DNA from: Magnetospirillum sp. ME-1
Lineage (GTDB): Bacteria; Pseudomonadota; Alphaproteobacteria; Rhodospirillales; Magnetospirillaceae
Direction of reading: 5' to 3'
DNA length: 64,000 nt
Assembly: GCF_002105535.1 (NCBI RefSeq)
Contig: NZ_CP015848.1
Span: forward strand, 1,054,907 to 1,118,906
A program made the position numbers and the translations under genes. Position 1 is the first letter of the stretch, and every line of letters starts with the position of its first letter. The notes beneath the pieces were generated by a model. That model had not been told where the DNA came from. It worked only from the letters and a program-made list of their open reading frames with translations, and searched no databases. Shown piece by piece: positions 62,266 through 64,000 of this stretch.

Positions 62266-62748
62266 ATGCGCCGTGTCGTCCTGCCCTTATTGCTTGCTAT
62301 GCTGCCCATGACCGTCCAGGCCGCCGAGGAGGGCAAAGCCTATGGCGACTGGCGGGTGGCTTGCGAGCCCCGCCCCGAGGCCAAGGGGCAGGCGTGTCAT
62401 CTGTTCCAGAACCAGATGGTGCAGGGCGGCCAGCGCCTGCTGCTGGTCCGCATCGGCAAGCTGGGTCCAAAGGCCGAACCCATGATCGTCGCCGAGGTGC
62501 CGCTGGGCCTCGACCTTACCCTGGGCGCGGCGGCCAAGATCGAGCCCGGACCCCAGGTCGATCTGCGCGCCCTGACCTGCACCCCTGAGGGCTGCCGCAT
62601 GGCGGCGGGCTTGGACGATGCCGCGCTCAAGGCTATGAAGGACGCCAAGGGTATGGTGATCGGTATCGTCCCCTTTGGGCGGACAGACGTGTTGCAGATG
62701 CCCGTGTCAGTCAATGGCCTCTCCGAGGGTCTGGGAGCGATCAAGTAA
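62266..62748 (+). CDS. IalB-like periplasmic protein
   Basis: A 160-aa protein with signal peptide MRRVVLPLLLAMLPMTVQA. YGDWRVACEPRPEAKGQACH and the C-terminal IVPFGRTDVLQMPVSVNGLS match the invasion-associated locus B family, which is widespread in non-pathogenic alphaproteobacteria. Four Cys suggest disulfides. It follows the hydrolase gene by 2 bases. Confidence 0.85.
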   Translation: MRRVVLPLLLAMLPMTVQAAEEGKAYGDWRVACEPRPEAKGQACHLFQNQMVQGGQRLLLVRIGKLGPKAEPMIVAEVPLGLDLTLGAAAKIEPGPQVDLRALTCTPEGCRMAAGLDDAALKAMKDAKGMVIGIVPFGRTDVLQMPVSVNGLSEGLGAIK

Positions 62749-64000
62749 ATGGCTGTCACCTTCTCTTCCGCCGAGGCGCTGGCGCTGGGCCAGAAGATGC
62801 ACCACCAGGGCGATCTAGGCGGGGCGGAGTGGATCTATACCCGGATCGTCCAATGCGAGCCCGACAACGCTGACGCCCATCACCTGCTGGGCGTCATCGC
62901 CCTCCAGGTGGAGAAGTGGGACATCGCCGCCGAGAAGATCGAGACGGCCCTGTCACTGCGTGGTGACGACGCATCCTTTCTCAGCCATCACGGCGCGGCG
63001 CTCAACGGCCTTAAGCGTCACTCCGAGGCGGAAGCCCAGTGTCGCAAGGCCATCGCCATCGATCCCAGCTTCGGGGCGGTATGGATCAACCTGGGCAACG
63101 CGCTGCGCAATCAGGTGCGAGTCGAAGAGGCTTGCGACGCCTATGCCGAGGGACTGCGTCTCCTACCCGATCATGCGGAATGCCGCGCCAACTATGCCCT
63201 GATGCTGCGCGCCTCGGGGCGCTGGGCCGAGTGGCGGCGCGAGATCGCCAGGGCGGCGAAGGATAATCCGTCCAACGTCGATACCGTCCTGCTGCACGCC
63301 GAGAGCCTGCTGGAGAGCGGCGAGTACGACAAGGGCTGGAGCCTCTACGAGTGCCGCTACGATCTACCCCGCACCAAGGTGCTGAAACGGACTTTCGTCG
63401 ATGCCCCCCAATGGAGCGGCGAGGACATCCGGGGCAAGACTATCCTGATCCATGACGAGCAGGGCTTCGGCGATACGCTGGAATTCATCCGCTACCTGCC
63501 GCTGGTCAAGGCCAGGGGGGCACGGGTGATCTTCCAGGTGATCAAGGACTTGAAGGGCATTGCGTCACGGGTGCCGGGTTGGGACGTGCTGATCACCCGT
63601 GAGGAGCAGCCCTCCGAGCCCATCCATGTGCAATGCCCGCTGTTGTCGCTGCCCAGGGCGTTCAAGACCCGCCTCGACACCATCCCCGCGACTATTCCTT
63701 ATCTCACCCCCAGACGCGATCTGGTGGGGCGCTGGGGCAAGATCATCCGTCGCAAGGCGGGCACCACCAAGGCGGTTGGGTTGGTCTGGGGCGGGCGTCG
63801 TGACTTCCATGGTGACACCTGGCGCTCGCCTGGGCTGGCTCAGACCTTGCCACTGATGCAGGTGCCCAACGTCACGGTGTTCGGGCTCCAGAAAGGCGAT
63901 GCCCGTGCCGATCTGGATGGACTAACCCTGCCCGCCTCGTTCATCGACCTGGGACCCGAGATCAAGGATTTCGAGGACACCGCCGCCATCATGGCCAGCC
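62749..64000 (+). CDS. TPR protein with glycosyltransferase-like C-terminus (runs off window)
   Basis: Open from ATG 62749, directly after the IalB-like stop codon, to the window end (417 codons). TPR units begin QKMHHQGDLGGAEWIYTRIV, PDNADAHHLLGVIALQVEKW and PSFGAVWINLGNALRNQVRV. The second part (ILIHDEQGFGDTLEFIRYLP, VGLVWGGRRDFHGD) matches the heptosyltransferase-like domain often fused to TPRs. It may glycosylate surface proteins such as the nearby autotransporter; that link is inferred from location. Confidence 0.85.
   Translation, partial: MAVTFSSAEALALGQKMHHQGDLGGAEWIYTRIVQCEPDNADAHHLLGVIALQVEKWDIAAEKIETALSLRGDDASFLSHHGAALNGLKRHSEAEAQCRKAIAIDPSFGAVWINLGNALRNQVRVEEACDAYAEGLRLLPDHAECRANYALMLRASGRWAEWRREIARAAKDNPSNVDTVLLHAESLLESGEYDKGWSLYECRYDLPRTKVLKRTFVDAPQWSGEDIRGKTILIHDEQGFGDTLEFIRYLPLVKARGARVIFQVIKDLKGIASRVPGWDVLITREEQPSEPIHVQCPLLSLPRAFKTRLDTIPATIPYLTPRRDLVGRWGKIIRRKAGTTKAVGLVWGGRRDFHGDTWRSPGLAQTLPLMQVPNVTVFGLQKGDARADLDGLTLPASFIDLGPEIKDFEDTAAIMAS

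Overview
The window is high-GC alphaproteobacterial DNA. A phasin, a MucR-type zinc-finger regulator, a FlaF-like protein, an IalB-like protein, large hybrid sensor kinases and an autotransporter together suggest a Rhodospirillales bacterium close to Magnetospirillum. That placement is an inference from gene content, not the result of a search. Chromosomal segments alternate with several integrated elements, and many of these have visible tRNA attachment remnants.

Layout. 1-4.8 kb: minus-strand chromosomal genes (B12-binding radical SAM protein, phasin, FlaF-like protein, PAS sensor kinase with NarL-type regulator). 5.0-17.66 kb: an accessory region with two tyrosine recombinases, an ISL3 transposase, a Phd antitoxin with a degenerate PIN-like partner, a broken TOTE-type primase-helicase, HEPN/MNT, DUF1778/GNAT, an orphan VbhA-like antitoxin and a Fic protein. 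It ends at a tRNA 3'-end fragment of tRNA-Leu type. 17.8-20.9 kb: chromosomal (tRNA-Arg(ACG), lipoprotein, DUF2786, cNMP-binding protein, COQ10/START protein). 21.0-26.3 kb: an orphan recombinase, then an HD-GYP regulator and a large hybrid kinase. 26.48-27.89 kb: a rearranged IS1182-like element with 121-bp perfect inverted ends.

28.08-36.62 kb: the most interesting segment. Five co-directional genes resemble a compound antiphage island: an AbiJ/HEPN-like protein, an AbiJ-associated nuclease-like protein, a TIR-like protein, a nuclease-STAND NTPase-SEC-C protein, and a GHKL ATPase fused to a PD-(D/E)XK-like domain. 36.8-44.2 kb: a satellite-like, partly AT-rich module with a primase/helicase pair, unknown small genes, a MucR regulator, TumE/TumA and an integrase, ending at a tRNA-Phe 3' fragment. 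44.4-47.64 kb: a small second element stacked on the same tRNA-Phe site (integrase, ParB-like protein). It is flanked by a 20-bp direct repeat and carries candidate integrase arm sites at both ends.

47.6-49.2 kb: chromosomal (a terminator, probably of the original tRNA-Phe gene, and NhaD antiporter). 49.23-58.18 kb: a compact ~8.9-kb satellite-like element in tRNA-Arg(CCG) with a P4-type integrase, AlpA-like protein, primase fragment, DUF927/TOPRIM protein, GGTGTCACA repeat clusters and its own tRNA-Thr. 58.2-64 kb: chromosomal (autotransporter, esterase-like lipoprotein, IalB-like protein, TPR protein running off the end).

The window is a record of repeated tRNA-targeted integration. The elements carry stabilising toxin-antitoxin modules, and a dense block of probable defence genes sits between the IS element and the satellite-like module.
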